A stretch of 61,498 bases of DNA, from positions 1 through 61,498 of the forward strand of contig CACMHY010000008.1 in the NCBI GenBank assembly GCA_902613595.1. Reading direction: 5' to 3'. This document shows positions 36,971 through 46,124 of this stretch, piece by piece (position 1 is the first letter of the stretch; the number at the start of each line of letters is the position of its first letter). Position numbers and translations under genes: made by a program. The notes below the pieces were generated by a model, which worked only from the letters and a program-made list of their open reading frames with translations, had not been told where the DNA came from and made no database searches. This DNA is from an uncultured Bacteroidota bacterium. Its GTDB lineage: Bacteria; Bacteroidota; Bacteroidia; Flavobacteriales; Flavobacteriaceae.

Positions 36971-37705
36971 ATGTGGGGTATAGCAAAAAGAGAATATAAA
37001 TTTTATTTTACCAATTTGACCGGCTATTTAGTTATTGGTTCATATTTAACGATTAACACATTAATCCTTTGGTTTTTTGACACCCCTTACAATTTTTTAA
37101 ATTATGAAGTTGCCAATATTGATTTGTTTTTTGAATTAAGTCCTTGGCTTCTAGTTATCCTAATTTCGTCATTATCATTGGGAAGTTTTTCTGAAGAAAT
37201 ATCAACAGGAACTATAGAATTACTGTTAACCAAACCCCTAAATCCATATCAAATTTTCACAGGTAAGTTTTTAGGGTTAACATTTATTTTTTCTACATGT
37301 TTTCTAATAACTCTAATAAATATTCTAGCACTTAATTCATTATTAAAACTTGAATCAGAGCTAGATTTTTCTTCAATAATAACTTCTTATCTTGGTCTAT
37401 TTCTTGTTGGGCTGATATTTATAAGTATATGCTTATGTTGCTCTCTTTTATTTCGAAGTCTAGTTTTATCATTCTTAACAGGTTTTATTTTATGTTTTTT
37501 TCAATTTTTCATGTGGGATTTCATAGCTAGCTTAGTTTCGGATCCTTTACTTTATGAAATTATATCAAGCATTGGTATAAAAAAACATTATATAAGTTTA
37601 TCACGCGGTATCATAAAACTTGATGATATTATTTATTTAATAGGTTCAATAATTATTTTTCATATGCTTGGAGTTAATCAGATCAAAAAATTACAACATA
37701 TATGA
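36971..37705 (+). CDS. gldF: Gliding-motility ABC transporter permease GldF
   Basis: ABC-2-type permease of 244 residues with six membrane segments and the conserved cytoplasmic loop EEISTGTIELLLTKPLNPYQIF. In Flavobacterium the GldA-GldF-GldG transporter is needed for gliding; no gldA ATPase gene is present in this window. I chose the ATG at 36971, one base after the preceding TAG; an in-frame TTG nine bases earlier would overlap that gene. It overlaps gldG by four bases (ATGA). Identification rests on the permease features plus the gldG neighbour. Confidence 0.9.
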   Translation: MWGIAKREYKFYFTNLTGYLVIGSYLTINTLILWFFDTPYNFLNYEVANIDLFFELSPWLLVILISSLSLGSFSEEISTGTIELLLTKPLNPYQIFTGKFLGLTFIFSTCFLITLINILALNSLLKLESELDFSSIITSYLGLFLVGLIFISICLCCSLLFRSLVLSFLTGFILCFFQFFMWDFIASLVSDPLLYEIISSIGIKKHYISLSRGIIKLDDIIYLIGSIIIFHMLGVNQIKKLQHI

Positions 37706-39354
37706 AATTGAATAGCAAATTATTTTTAACCGTTTCATTAATTGTCATATTAATGATCTTAAGCAATATTTTTTTTATACAAATTGATATAACAAATGAC
37801 AAAAGGTATAGCTTATCCAAAAGTTCATTGACTAAAATTAAAACAATAGACGAACCCTTAATTATTGATATTTTTTTGGAAGGAGACATACCTGAAACCT
37901 ATATACCTTTTCGAAATGAGTTAGACGCAATTCTAAATAGATTGAAATATTACAATAGTAATATTGTTCTTAAATATAGTGATCCTTTTCAATATGGAAA
38001 ATCTGTATCGATAATTGAACAAATGAAAGAATTTGGCTTTACTCCAGAAATTGTAGTTCAAAATAAAAACGGTAGTCGAAATGAAAATATAATTTTTCCG
38101 TGGGCGATTTTTAGTTATAAGGGTAAATCGCAAAAAGTTGAATTATTACAAAAACAATTGGGCGATAATGAACACATGAAAATTATCCGATCTATTCAGC
38201 TTCTAGAAAACAAAATTATGGATGGGATTTTTAGAGTTAGTATAAAAGAAAAAAAGAATATTGCTATCTTAAGTTCACATGGGACTTCAAAAAATGTCAA
38301 GATAGCAGACTTGCTTAAAAACATAAAACCTTATTATAATTTATCAGCATTTAATTTTAAAAAATCTAAGGCTTCTCCAATTCAAAGTTTGGATAGTTTG
38401 AAAAAATTTGATTTACTTATAATTTCAAATGCGAGCAAAAAATTTACTCAAAGCGAGAAGTATATTTTAGATCAATACAATCTTAATGGTGGAAGATTGT
38501 TATGGATGGTCAATGGTGTTGCTATAGACAGAGATAGTCTTTTTAATAAATCTGGAAAAAGTTATCTTTTACCAAATGATCTAAATCTTGAAGACTATTT
38601 TTTTAATTATGGGTTTAAAATAAAAAAAACACTTATTCAAGATATTTATTGTGCACCTATAGTAGTTGCTAGTGGCAATAATGATAAAACTCAGTATATT
38701 CCTTATCCATGGGTTTATTACCCAATAATAAAACCTGAAGAGACAATAATTGGAAAAGATACAGCTCCAATCATTTGCCGTTTTGCAAGTCCAATTGAAG
38801 CCGTTGATAACAGGCTATCGAAATCTTTATTGTTGAAAAGTTCAAACTTTATAAAAATATCCACACACCCCGGGGAAATAAGTTTAGAACAAGCTACAAA
38901 GAAGATAACACCCTCTGCTTTTAACCAAAAATCAAAAGCAATTGGTTACTTAGTGCAAGGAGAGAATAATTCACTGTTTAAGAATCGAATTAAACCGTTT
39001 AAAACAAATACTAATATAGAGAAAGGAAATATTGAATTGGTGGTCATAAGTGATGGAAATTTTGCAGAAAATCAAATTGATAAAGGATCTCCGCTCCCAC
39101 TTGGTTATGATAAGTGGACAAATAATTTTTATGCTAACAGATCATGGATAATAAATGTCATTCATTCTTTAGTAGGAAATAGAGACTATCTAGTAACAAA
39201 AGGAAAAAAATGGAATTTCGCCTTTTTCGATACTCAGAAAACCAAAAAAAATAGTCAAGTTTGGAAATGGACATTGATTTCTTTACCAATTCTTATTGGA
39301 ATAATTTCTCTATGGGTGGCTTCTAAAATGAGAAGTAAACATCTTAAGCTGTAA
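37702..39354 (+). CDS. gldG: Gliding-motility ABC transporter component GldG
   Basis: A 550-residue protein with one membrane segment at the N-terminus (residues about 8-28) and one near the C-terminus (LISLPILIGIISLWVAS), and a large periplasmic domain between, of the GldG/ABC-type uncharacterised transport family. Recognisable parts are DITNDKRYSLSKSS, FGFTPEIV, and LLWMVNGVAIDRDS. It acts with GldF, with which it overlaps as ATGA. dnaN follows after 109 bases, the usual order in Flavobacteriia. Confidence 0.93.
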   Translation: MKLNSKLFLTVSLIVILMILSNIFFIQIDITNDKRYSLSKSSLTKIKTIDEPLIIDIFLEGDIPETYIPFRNELDAILNRLKYYNSNIVLKYSDPFQYGKSVSIIEQMKEFGFTPEIVVQNKNGSRNENIIFPWAIFSYKGKSQKVELLQKQLGDNEHMKIIRSIQLLENKIMDGIFRVSIKEKKNIAILSSHGTSKNVKIADLLKNIKPYYNLSAFNFKKSKASPIQSLDSLKKFDLLIISNASKKFTQSEKYILDQYNLNGGRLLWMVNGVAIDRDSLFNKSGKSYLLPNDLNLEDYFFNYGFKIKKTLIQDIYCAPIVVASGNNDKTQYIPYPWVYYPIIKPEETIIGKDTAPIICRFASPIEAVDNRLSKSLLLKSSNFIKISTHPGEISLEQATKKITPSAFNQKSKAIGYLVQGENNSLFKNRIKPFKTNTNIEKGNIELVVISDGNFAENQIDKGSPLPLGYDKWTNNFYANRSWIINVIHSLVGNRDYLVTKGKKWNFAFFDTQKTKKNSQVWKWTLISLPILIGIISLWVASKMRSKHLKL

Positions 39355-39463
39355 CTGTTGATAAGTTTGTTTTAAGATTAGAATGTTTTCAAATATCTTT
39401 ATATATGTCAGATTTTGATAAACAATAATCATTTTAATTTTAGACTAAAAATTATATTTCATA

Positions 39464-40579
39464 ATGAAATTTATCGTATCAAGTGCTTCTCTTCTCAAAG
39501 GACTCCAAATGATAGGAGGTATTATAAATAATGTAACTACCCTCCCAATTTTAGAGAATTTTTTATTTGAAATTAATAGTAATAAATTAACGTTAACAGC
39601 ATCAGATTTAGAAACAACTTTCTCCACAGAATTAAAAATTGAGTCTGTAGAAAATGATAAAATTGCACTTCCTGCTAAACTGCTATTAGACACATTAAAA
39701 ACATTTCCAGATCAGCCACTTACGTTTTTGAAAACAGAAAAGAATACAATTGAAATAAGTGCTAATAATGGTAAATATTCTGTTGCCTATGTAGATGGAA
39801 ATGAATACCCAATTGCAGCACAAATTACTGACTCCAGAACTACAGTTATTTCTAGTACAATTTTATTTAGTGCTATTAACACAACTCTCTTTGCGAGTGG
39901 GAATGACGATTTAAGACCTGTGATGAGTGGTGTATTTTTCCAATTCGATTCTGAATCCTTAAAATTTGTTTCTACAGATGCACACAAACTTGTAAAATAT
40001 ACTAGAAAAGATCTTAAAACAAATGAATCTGCAGAATTTATAATGCCGAAAAAACCGCTTCAAATTCTTAAAGGTATTCTACAAAATATGAATACTGAAA
40101 TTAATATCGAATATAATGAGACTAACGCTCAATTTAGCTTTGGAAATTCTATTTTGACTTGTCGCCTTATAGATGGAAAATATCCAAATTATGAAGCTGT
40201 TATCCCTAAGGAAAATCCCAATCAAATGAATGTTAATAGGATTCAGTTCTTAGATTCTGTTCGAAGAGTAAGTATTTTTTCAAACAAAACAACATATCAA
40301 ATTAGTCTCAAGATTGCTGGTGCGCAGCTTATGATATCTGCGGAAGACTTTGACTATAGTAATAGTGCTGAAGAACGACTAGATTGTGACTATAATGGAG
40401 ATGATATAAAAATCGGATTTAATTCAAGGTTTTTAATAGAAATGTTGAATGGACTTAATTGCGATGAGGTAAAGTTATCTATGTCACTTCCTAACCGAGC
40501 AGGATTGTTAACACCTCTAGACAGTATCGATGAGGGTGAGGATATAACGATGTTAGTTATGCCGGTTATGCTAAATTAA
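39464..40579 (+). CDS. dnaN: DNA polymerase III beta subunit (sliding clamp)
   Basis: Ring-shaped processivity clamp. The 371 residues fold as three repeats; visible landmarks are LLKGLQMIGGIINN near the start, LTASDLETTF, FVSTDAHKLVKY in the second domain, and the C-terminal VMPVMLN peptide. It is not beside dnaA or an obvious origin, which agrees with its usual location next to gldG in Flavobacteriia. The 109-base gap upstream ends with a near-consensus TATATTTC three bases before the ATG. Confidence 0.97.
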   Translation: MKFIVSSASLLKGLQMIGGIINNVTTLPILENFLFEINSNKLTLTASDLETTFSTELKIESVENDKIALPAKLLLDTLKTFPDQPLTFLKTEKNTIEISANNGKYSVAYVDGNEYPIAAQITDSRTTVISSTILFSAINTTLFASGNDDLRPVMSGVFFQFDSESLKFVSTDAHKLVKYTRKDLKTNESAEFIMPKKPLQILKGILQNMNTEINIEYNETNAQFSFGNSILTCRLIDGKYPNYEAVIPKENPNQMNVNRIQFLDSVRRVSIFSNKTTYQISLKIAGAQLMISAEDFDYSNSAEERLDCDYNGDDIKIGFNSRFLIEMLNGLNCDEVKLSMSLPNRAGLLTPLDSIDEGEDITMLVMPVMLN

Positions 40580-40612
40580 TGGTCAATAAATGCTTACCAA
40601 TGGTTTTAATAA

Positions 40613-41875
40613 TTAAGAGGCTTGAATAGCAGATGAAACGGACTCCGAAAAACGCTTGTATGTTCCATTTTCGAGTTTCTCCCGGATACCCGCAAATGCT
40701 TCTAAAGTCACTTCAACATCTTCAAGCGAATGAGTAGCTGTGGGTATCAAACGCAATAAAATTAATCCCTTAGGAATTACTGGATAAACAACTATTGAAC
40801 AGAAAATACCATAATTTTCTCTTAAGTCTTGTACAAGTGCCATAGCCTCTGGTATACTGCCTTTAAGATAGACTGGTGTAACACAACTCTGGGTAGATCC
40901 GATATCAAAACCCCTTTTAATAAGTCCATCCTGCAATGCATTAACATTATCCCATAGCTTTTCCTTCAGTTCAGGTCTAGACCGCAATAAATCTAACCTT
41001 TTTAAGGCACCCTTAACAAGCTGCATTTGCAACGATTTCGCAAACATTTGAGAGCGCATATTATATTTTAAATAATCAATAATTTCTTTATCAGCTGCGA
41101 CGAAAGCACCAGTAGAAGCCATAGATTTCGCAAAAGTTGCAAAATATACATCAATTTGATTTTGAACACCTTGCTCATTTCCAGCTCCTTTACCATTTTC
41201 CCCTAAGGTTCCAAAACCATGGGCATCATCAACCAGAAATCGAAATTTATATTTAGATTTCAATTTAGCTATTTCTTTGAGTTTACCTTGTTCACCACGC
41301 ATTCCGAAAACTCCTTCAGAAATTACAAGAATTCCTCCCCCAGTTTGTTGAGCGACTTTTGTAGCTCTTTGTAAATTTTTCTCCAAACTCTCAATATCAT
41401 TATGCTTATAGGTAAAACGTTTTCCAATATGAAGCCTTACACCATCTACAATACAAGCATGTGCATCAACATCATATACAATAACGTCATCTTTACCGAC
41501 CAGGGTATCAACTGTCGAAAGTATTCCCTGATATCCAAAATTTAAAAGATAAGCTGATTCTTTGTCTACAAACTCGGCTAACTCTCTTTCAAGTTGCTCG
41601 TGGAGATCAGTGTGGCCTGACATCATTCTTGCCCCCATAGGATATGCAGATCCGAACTCAGCTGCTGCATCAGCATCAGCTTTTCTTATCTCAGGCAGAT
41701 TTGCTAATCCGAGGTAGTCGTTAACACTCCACGTAATAACCTCTTTTCCTTTAAATTTCATTCTATTCGAAATTGGTCCCTCAAGTTTTGGAAATACAAA
41801 ATATCCCTCTGCCTGGGAAGCCCATTTTCCAAGTGGGCCTTTGTTTTGGTGAATTCTATCAAATAAATCTTTCAT
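40613..41875 (-). CDS. Alpha-oxoamine synthase-type PLP enzyme, probable cysteate C-acyltransferase (capnine synthesis)
   Basis: PLP fold-type I enzyme of the serine palmitoyltransferase/KBL/BioF group, 420 residues. Landmarks: [31 protein letters not shown] and the PLP lysine in [11 protein letters not shown]. These enzymes condense an amino acid with an acyl-CoA or acyl-ACP. It overlaps by four bases a cysteine-synthase-like gene upstream. In sulfonolipid-making Bacteroidota such a pair makes cysteate and then joins it to a fatty acyl group to form the capnine base. That role is inferred; serine palmitoyltransferase (sphingolipid) is the main alternative. Strong evidence for the fold, moderate for the substrate. 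Confidence 0.8.
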   Translation of the reverse strand: MKDLFDRIHQNKGPLGKWASQAEGYFVFPKLEGPISNRMKFKGKEVITWSVNDYLGLANLPEIRKADADAAAEFGSAYPMGARMMSGHTDLHEQLERELAEFVDKESAYLLNFGYQGILSTVDTLVGKDDVIVYDVDAHACIVDGVRLHIGKRFTYKHNDIESLEKNLQRATKVAQQTGGGILVISEGVFGMRGEQGKLKEIAKLKSKYKFRFLVDDAHGFGTLGENGKGAGNEQGVQNQIDVYFATFAKSMASTGAFVAADKEIIDYLKYNMRSQMFAKSLQMQLVKGALKRLDLLRSRPELKEKLWDNVNALQDGLIKRGFDIGSTQSCVTPVYLKGSIPEAMALVQDLRENYGIFCSIVVYPVIPKGLILLRLIPTATHSLEDVEVTLEAFAGIREKLENGTYKRFSESVSSAIQAS

Positions 41876-42927
41876 TTTTTTTCATTTAGCTCATTTACAT
41901 ATTCTATCTGTGGTTGTGATTCATGATCAGAATCAAAAAAACCTTGCTTCTCCATCCAATCTTCACTATAAATTTTACTCATATATCTTGAACCATGATC
42001 AGGAAACATTATTACAACTTTACTATCTTGGTTAAAATAATCTTCTTTTACTAACTGAATTGTTGCCTGCATTGCAGCTCCTGATGTATAGCCTACAAAC
42101 ATACCTTCATTTCTGGTAACACTTCTTGCTATGTGCGCACTTTCTTGATCTGTAACTTTTACAAAACGGTCTATAAAATTAAAATAGGTTGTTTCTGGAA
42201 TTAAATTTTTCCCTAATCCTTCTATTCTGTAGGGGTAAATCTCACTTGGATCCAATTCGTTTGTTTCATGATATTTTTTTAATACCGAACCATAGGCATC
42301 AACACCAATAATTTTCACATTAGAATTTTTTTCTTTTAGAAATTTTGCTATTCCAGATATTGTACCGCCAGTTCCGCTAGATGCGACTAAATGTGTAATC
42401 TTTCCATTCGTTTGATTCCATATTTCAGGTCCAGTGCTATTATAATGTGCTTCGACGTTAAGTTGATTAAAGTATTGATTTATATAAAGTGAGTTTTTTA
42501 TTTCACAATTTAAGCGTTTGGCGACTTCATAATAAGAACGATGATCATCAGCAGGAACGTTAGCAGGGCATACATGTACTTCAGCACCCATCGCACTAAG
42601 CATATTAATTTTATCTTGAGATGATTTTGAACTTACTGCTAAGACACAGTTATAGCCTTTAACCATGGAAACCATCGCAAGGCTAAAGCCAGTGTTTCCT
42701 GATGTAGTCTCAATGATAGTCGAACCTTTTTTCAATAACCCAGTACGCTCAGCCTCACTAACAATATGATAAGCAATTCTATCTTTATTTGAATGGCCTG
42801 GGTTAAAAGCTTCGAACTTAGCAAAATATTCACCGGGGTAATTCTTGACTATGCGGTTTAGCTTGATAAGTGGCGTGTCTCCTATCAATTCTAAAATATT
42901 TTGATAGGCATTCACAGAATGGTTCAT
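41872..42927 (-). CDS. Cysteine synthase-like PLP enzyme, probable cysteate synthase
   Basis: Fold-type II PLP enzyme of 351 residues related to CysK/CysM and cystathionine beta-synthase. Landmarks: [11 protein letters not shown], the PLP lysine in [20 protein letters not shown], and the phosphate-binding [11 protein letters not shown]. The motif NPGHSNKDR differs from the usual NP-x-x-SVKDR of CysK in the residues around the lysine. Its stop overlaps the ATG of the alpha-oxoamine synthase gene, so both are translated together. This pairing suggests it makes cysteate from phosphoserine (or similar) and sulfite for sulfonolipids; plain cysteine synthesis is the alternative. I chose the ATG at 42927 over a TTG seven codons earlier. 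Confidence 0.8.
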   Translation of the reverse strand: MNHSVNAYQNILELIGDTPLIKLNRIVKNYPGEYFAKFEAFNPGHSNKDRIAYHIVSEAERTGLLKKGSTIIETTSGNTGFSLAMVSMVKGYNCVLAVSSKSSQDKINMLSAMGAEVHVCPANVPADDHRSYYEVAKRLNCEIKNSLYINQYFNQLNVEAHYNSTGPEIWNQTNGKITHLVASSGTGGTISGIAKFLKEKNSNVKIIGVDAYGSVLKKYHETNELDPSEIYPYRIEGLGKNLIPETTYFNFIDRFVKVTDQESAHIARSVTRNEGMFVGYTSGAAMQATIQLVKEDYFNQDSKVVIMFPDHGSRYMSKIYSEDWMEKQGFFDSDHESQPQIEYVNELNEKK

Positions 42928-42945
42928 AATTAATACAAAATTGTG

Positions 42946-42953
42946 CAAATTTA
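42946..42953 (-). promoter_or_regulatory. -7 promoter box upstream of the cysteine-synthase-like gene
   Basis: Minus-strand TAAATTTG, an exact TAnnTTTG match, 18 bases before the ATG at 42927, directly beyond the stop of the upstream S9 peptidase gene at 42965. No TTTG at the -33 distance is seen. Confidence 0.35.
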
Positions 42954-42964
42954 ATGAAAAAAAA

Positions 42965-45097
42965 TTAGTCTATCTTCCCCTCTAATTGTAACATAAAAGC
43001 GTACTCATTTGCAGTTTCCCTTAGAGAGTTAAATCTACCAGAAGGTCCGCTGTGACCAGCTTCCATATTAGTAACTAAAAACAAAACGTTAGAGTCAGTC
43101 TTGTAAGCCCTTAATTTTGCTACCCATTTTGTCGGTTCCCAATACTGCACTTGAGAATCATGATATCCTGAAGTAACCATAATATTTGGATAGTTTTGAT
43201 TTTTTATATTGTCATAAGGTGAATACGACATTATATAATTGTAATATTTTTTATTATTTGGATTTCCCCATTCGTCATATTCTCCTGTAGTAAGCGGAAT
43301 GCTTTCATCAAGCATTGTCGTAATAACATCAACAAATGGTACAGATGCTATTACACTTTTATATAGAGAGGGTGATTCATTTAATATTGCTCCCATTAAT
43401 AATCCCCCTGCTGATCCACCCATTGCATGTATATGAGAAGCACTAGAAATTCCACTATTAATTAAAAAATTAGTAGAGTCAATAAAATCATTAAATGTAT
43501 TTTTCTTATTTAATAACTTTCCATCATCATACCAAGAACGCCCAAGGTATTGTCCTCCTCGAACATGTACAATTGCAAATATAAAACCTCGGTCAAGGAT
43601 ACTTAAACGATTTGAGGAAAAATAGGGATCAATTGTATACCCATAAGAGCCATAAGCATATAGAAGTAATGGTGTATTTAAATCTAATTCTGTATTCTTA
43701 TGATAAACTAAAGAAATTGGGATTTTAACTCCATCTCTACTATCCGCCCAGAGTCTTTTTTCAATATAGTCGTCAGATTTAAATTTTGAATTAGGAACTG
43801 TTCTCTGTTTTAATATTTTCTTTGTTTTTGAATTCATATCATATTCAAAAATAGTTGTGGGGGTAGATAATGATGTGTAACTGAAACGAAAATTTGAAGT
43901 TTCAAAGTTTGGATTTAAACTTCCCGATATCGAATAAGTTTTACCTGATACTGGTATAAAATAGTCTTCTGTTTCATCCCACCGCTTAACTTTTATTCTT
44001 GTGAGACCATTCTCACGTTCTGTTACTACCCAATGATCATTGAAAATCTCAAAATCCTCTAACAAAACATTATCACGATGCGCTAAAATATCAATCCAAT
44101 TTTCACTCGAAGGATTTTCAATCGAGGTTGCAGAAATCTTATAGTTTTGTGCACCATCTTTATTATTCATTATATAAAATTTATCCTTAAAATGAGAAAC
44201 GGAATATTCAAGACCTCTTGTTCTTTTTTGAATTAATTTGAAATCAGAAAATGGTTCAGAAGATTTGATAAATTGGTATTCTGAAGTTAAAGTACTATAG
44301 GACGCTAAAAAAATGTATTCTTTAGATTTCGACTCATTCACATATACGGTAAATGTTTCATCTTCCTCAAAATAAATAAGGGTATCCAAATCTTTAGGCT
44401 TTGAAATATCGTGTAGAAACACTTTTTCTGGGCGAAGTGTTTGTTCATTTTTTTTCACATAAAAAAAATTAATATTATTTGATGACCAAGCTGTTGATCC
44501 AGTTGTGTTTTTAATTTTTGTATCTAGTACTTCATTTGTTTGTAAATCTTTTACGTAAAGAGTATACTTACGCCTTGACTCGGTATCAATTCCATATATA
44601 ACTTTAGTATTATCTGGACTTACATTAAAACCGGCTAGCTGAAAATAATCATGACCCATGGCAAGCCTATTACAATCAAATAAAATTTCTTCACTAGCAG
44701 TTAAAGAGTCTTTCTTTCGGGTATAAATGGGGTACTGTTTCCCTTTTTCATAACGAGTTATGTACCAGAAACCATTTAAAAAGTAAGGTACGGACTCGTC
44801 ATCTTCATTTATTCTTTTTTTCATTTCAATAAATAAATCTTCTTTAAAGTTTTTTGAACTTTCTGTCATTCTATGATAATAATCATTCTCTCTTTCCAAA
44901 TAATCAATAACTTCAGGGTTTTCTTTTTCTTTAATCCAGTAATAGTTATCGACTCTTATATCGCCATGCTTTTTTAGCTGATATGGTATTTTATCAGCTA
45001 TTGGAGCTTTAATAGATGTATCAAACTTCATTACAATTTTCTTATTACAGCATACAAATGTAACGATGATCATCATTATTCTAATATTCCTAATCAC
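42965..45097 (-). CDS. Prolyl oligopeptidase-family (S9A, oligopeptidase B-like) lipoprotein
   Basis: Serine peptidase of 710 residues: an N-terminal seven-bladed propeller (to about residue 430) and an alpha/beta hydrolase domain. The nucleophile elbow is [11 protein letters not shown], the catalytic Asp lies in SGYHDSQV, and the His in [11 protein letters not shown]. It most resembles oligopeptidase B, which cuts small peptides after basic residues. Unlike cytosolic relatives it starts with a short signal ending in VTFVCC, so it is probably exported and lipidated. The start is GTG at 45097, overlapping the threonine aldolase end by eight bases; an ATG seven codons in is possible. Confidence 0.92.
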   Translation of the reverse strand: MIRNIRIMMIIVTFVCCNKKIVMKFDTSIKAPIADKIPYQLKKHGDIRVDNYYWIKEKENPEVIDYLERENDYYHRMTESSKNFKEDLFIEMKKRINEDDESVPYFLNGFWYITRYEKGKQYPIYTRKKDSLTASEEILFDCNRLAMGHDYFQLAGFNVSPDNTKVIYGIDTESRRKYTLYVKDLQTNEVLDTKIKNTTGSTAWSSNNINFFYVKKNEQTLRPEKVFLHDISKPKDLDTLIYFEEDETFTVYVNESKSKEYIFLASYSTLTSEYQFIKSSEPFSDFKLIQKRTRGLEYSVSHFKDKFYIMNNKDGAQNYKISATSIENPSSENWIDILAHRDNVLLEDFEIFNDHWVVTERENGLTRIKVKRWDETEDYFIPVSGKTYSISGSLNPNFETSNFRFSYTSLSTPTTIFEYDMNSKTKKILKQRTVPNSKFKSDDYIEKRLWADSRDGVKIPISLVYHKNTELDLNTPLLLYAYGSYGYTIDPYFSSNRLSILDRGFIFAIVHVRGGQYLGRSWYDDGKLLNKKNTFNDFIDSTNFLINSGISSASHIHAMGGSAGGLLMGAILNESPSLYKSVIASVPFVDVITTMLDESIPLTTGEYDEWGNPNNKKYYNYIMSYSPYDNIKNQNYPNIMVTSGYHDSQVQYWEPTKWVAKLRAYKTDSNVLFLVTNMEAGHSGPSGRFNSLRETANEYAFMLQLEGKID

Positions 45098-46124
45098 GAT
45101 ATTCTATTTTAGATAATATTTTCAAAAGATATGAGTGTTGATCATCTGTATAGTCTCTATGGGTTACCATTCTGAGTTTTCCTTTACCAAGACTCATTAT
45201 TAATATATTTTTATTTTGTAATTTTTCAACAAATGAAACTTCATCATATTGTTCCTTCAATGAAAAAATGATAATGTTTGTTTCAACAGGATTTATCTCA
45301 TTCACATATTTACATTTTTTAAGTGTGATAGCTATCTCTTTTGCTTTTTTATGATCGGTATTAAGATCTGCACGATGATATTTCAATGCATAACTTCCAG
45401 CAGCTGCCAAATATCCTGCTTGTCTCATTCCGCCTCCAAATACCTTTCTAATTCTTAATGCTTTATTAATATTTTTTTTAGATCCTACTAAAACTGAACC
45501 TACAGGACAACCTAGACCTTTGCTTAGACAAAGTGATATTGTATCAAATAATTCGCCATATTGTTTTGGGTTTTCATTGGTAACTTCCAATGCATTCCAA
45601 AGTCTAGCCCCGTCTAAATGCAAGCTAAGTTTTTTTTGGCTACATAGTTCTCTGATTTTAACTATTTCATTTAAATCATAAATAGCTCCACCCCCTTTAT
45701 TAGTTGTATTTTCCAAACATACCAAGCTTGTTTTAGGGCTATGATAAAAATCAGGTGGATTTATAGACTCCAGAATCTGTTCTGCAGTTATTCTTCCCCT
45801 ATCACCTGAAATCATTTTACAAGAAACACCTGAGTTGAAACTAACGCCTCCACCTTCATAGTTAAATATATGTGAATAATGATCACATATAATTTGCTCA
45901 CCTGGCTGAGTATGAATTTTTATTGCAGTTTGATTTGTCATAGTACCAGACGGAAAAAAAAGCGCTGCTTCTTTTCCAAATAACGAAGCTACCTCTTCTT
46001 CAAGTTTATTCACCGAAGGATCCTCTTTAAAAACATCATCACCCACAGTTGCTGAAAACATTGCCTCAAGCATTTTAAAAGAAGGTTTAGTAATTGTATC
46101 GCTTATTAGATTAACTACCATCAT
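45090..46124 (-). CDS. ltaE: Low-specificity L-threonine aldolase
   Basis: PLP fold-type I enzyme that splits L-threonine or L-allo-threonine into glycine and acetaldehyde. The 344 residues show NLISDTITKPS, DDVFKEDPSVNKLEE, the LHLDGARLWNA Asp that contacts PLP, and the PLP lysine in CLSKGLGCPVGSVLVG. Length and motifs are typical. The ATG lies immediately after the TGA of the metalloprotease gene, and the S9 peptidase gene overlaps its end, so all three probably form one transcript. Stereopreference cannot be told. Confidence 0.93.
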   Translation of the reverse strand: MMVVNLISDTITKPSFKMLEAMFSATVGDDVFKEDPSVNKLEEEVASLFGKEAALFFPSGTMTNQTAIKIHTQPGEQIICDHYSHIFNYEGGGVSFNSGVSCKMISGDRGRITAEQILESINPPDFYHSPKTSLVCLENTTNKGGGAIYDLNEIVKIRELCSQKKLSLHLDGARLWNALEVTNENPKQYGELFDTISLCLSKGLGCPVGSVLVGSKKNINKALRIRKVFGGGMRQAGYLAAAGSYALKYHRADLNTDHKKAKEIAITLKKCKYVNEINPVETNIIIFSLKEQYDEVSFVEKLQNKNILIMSLGKGKLRMVTHRDYTDDQHSYLLKILSKIEYRD

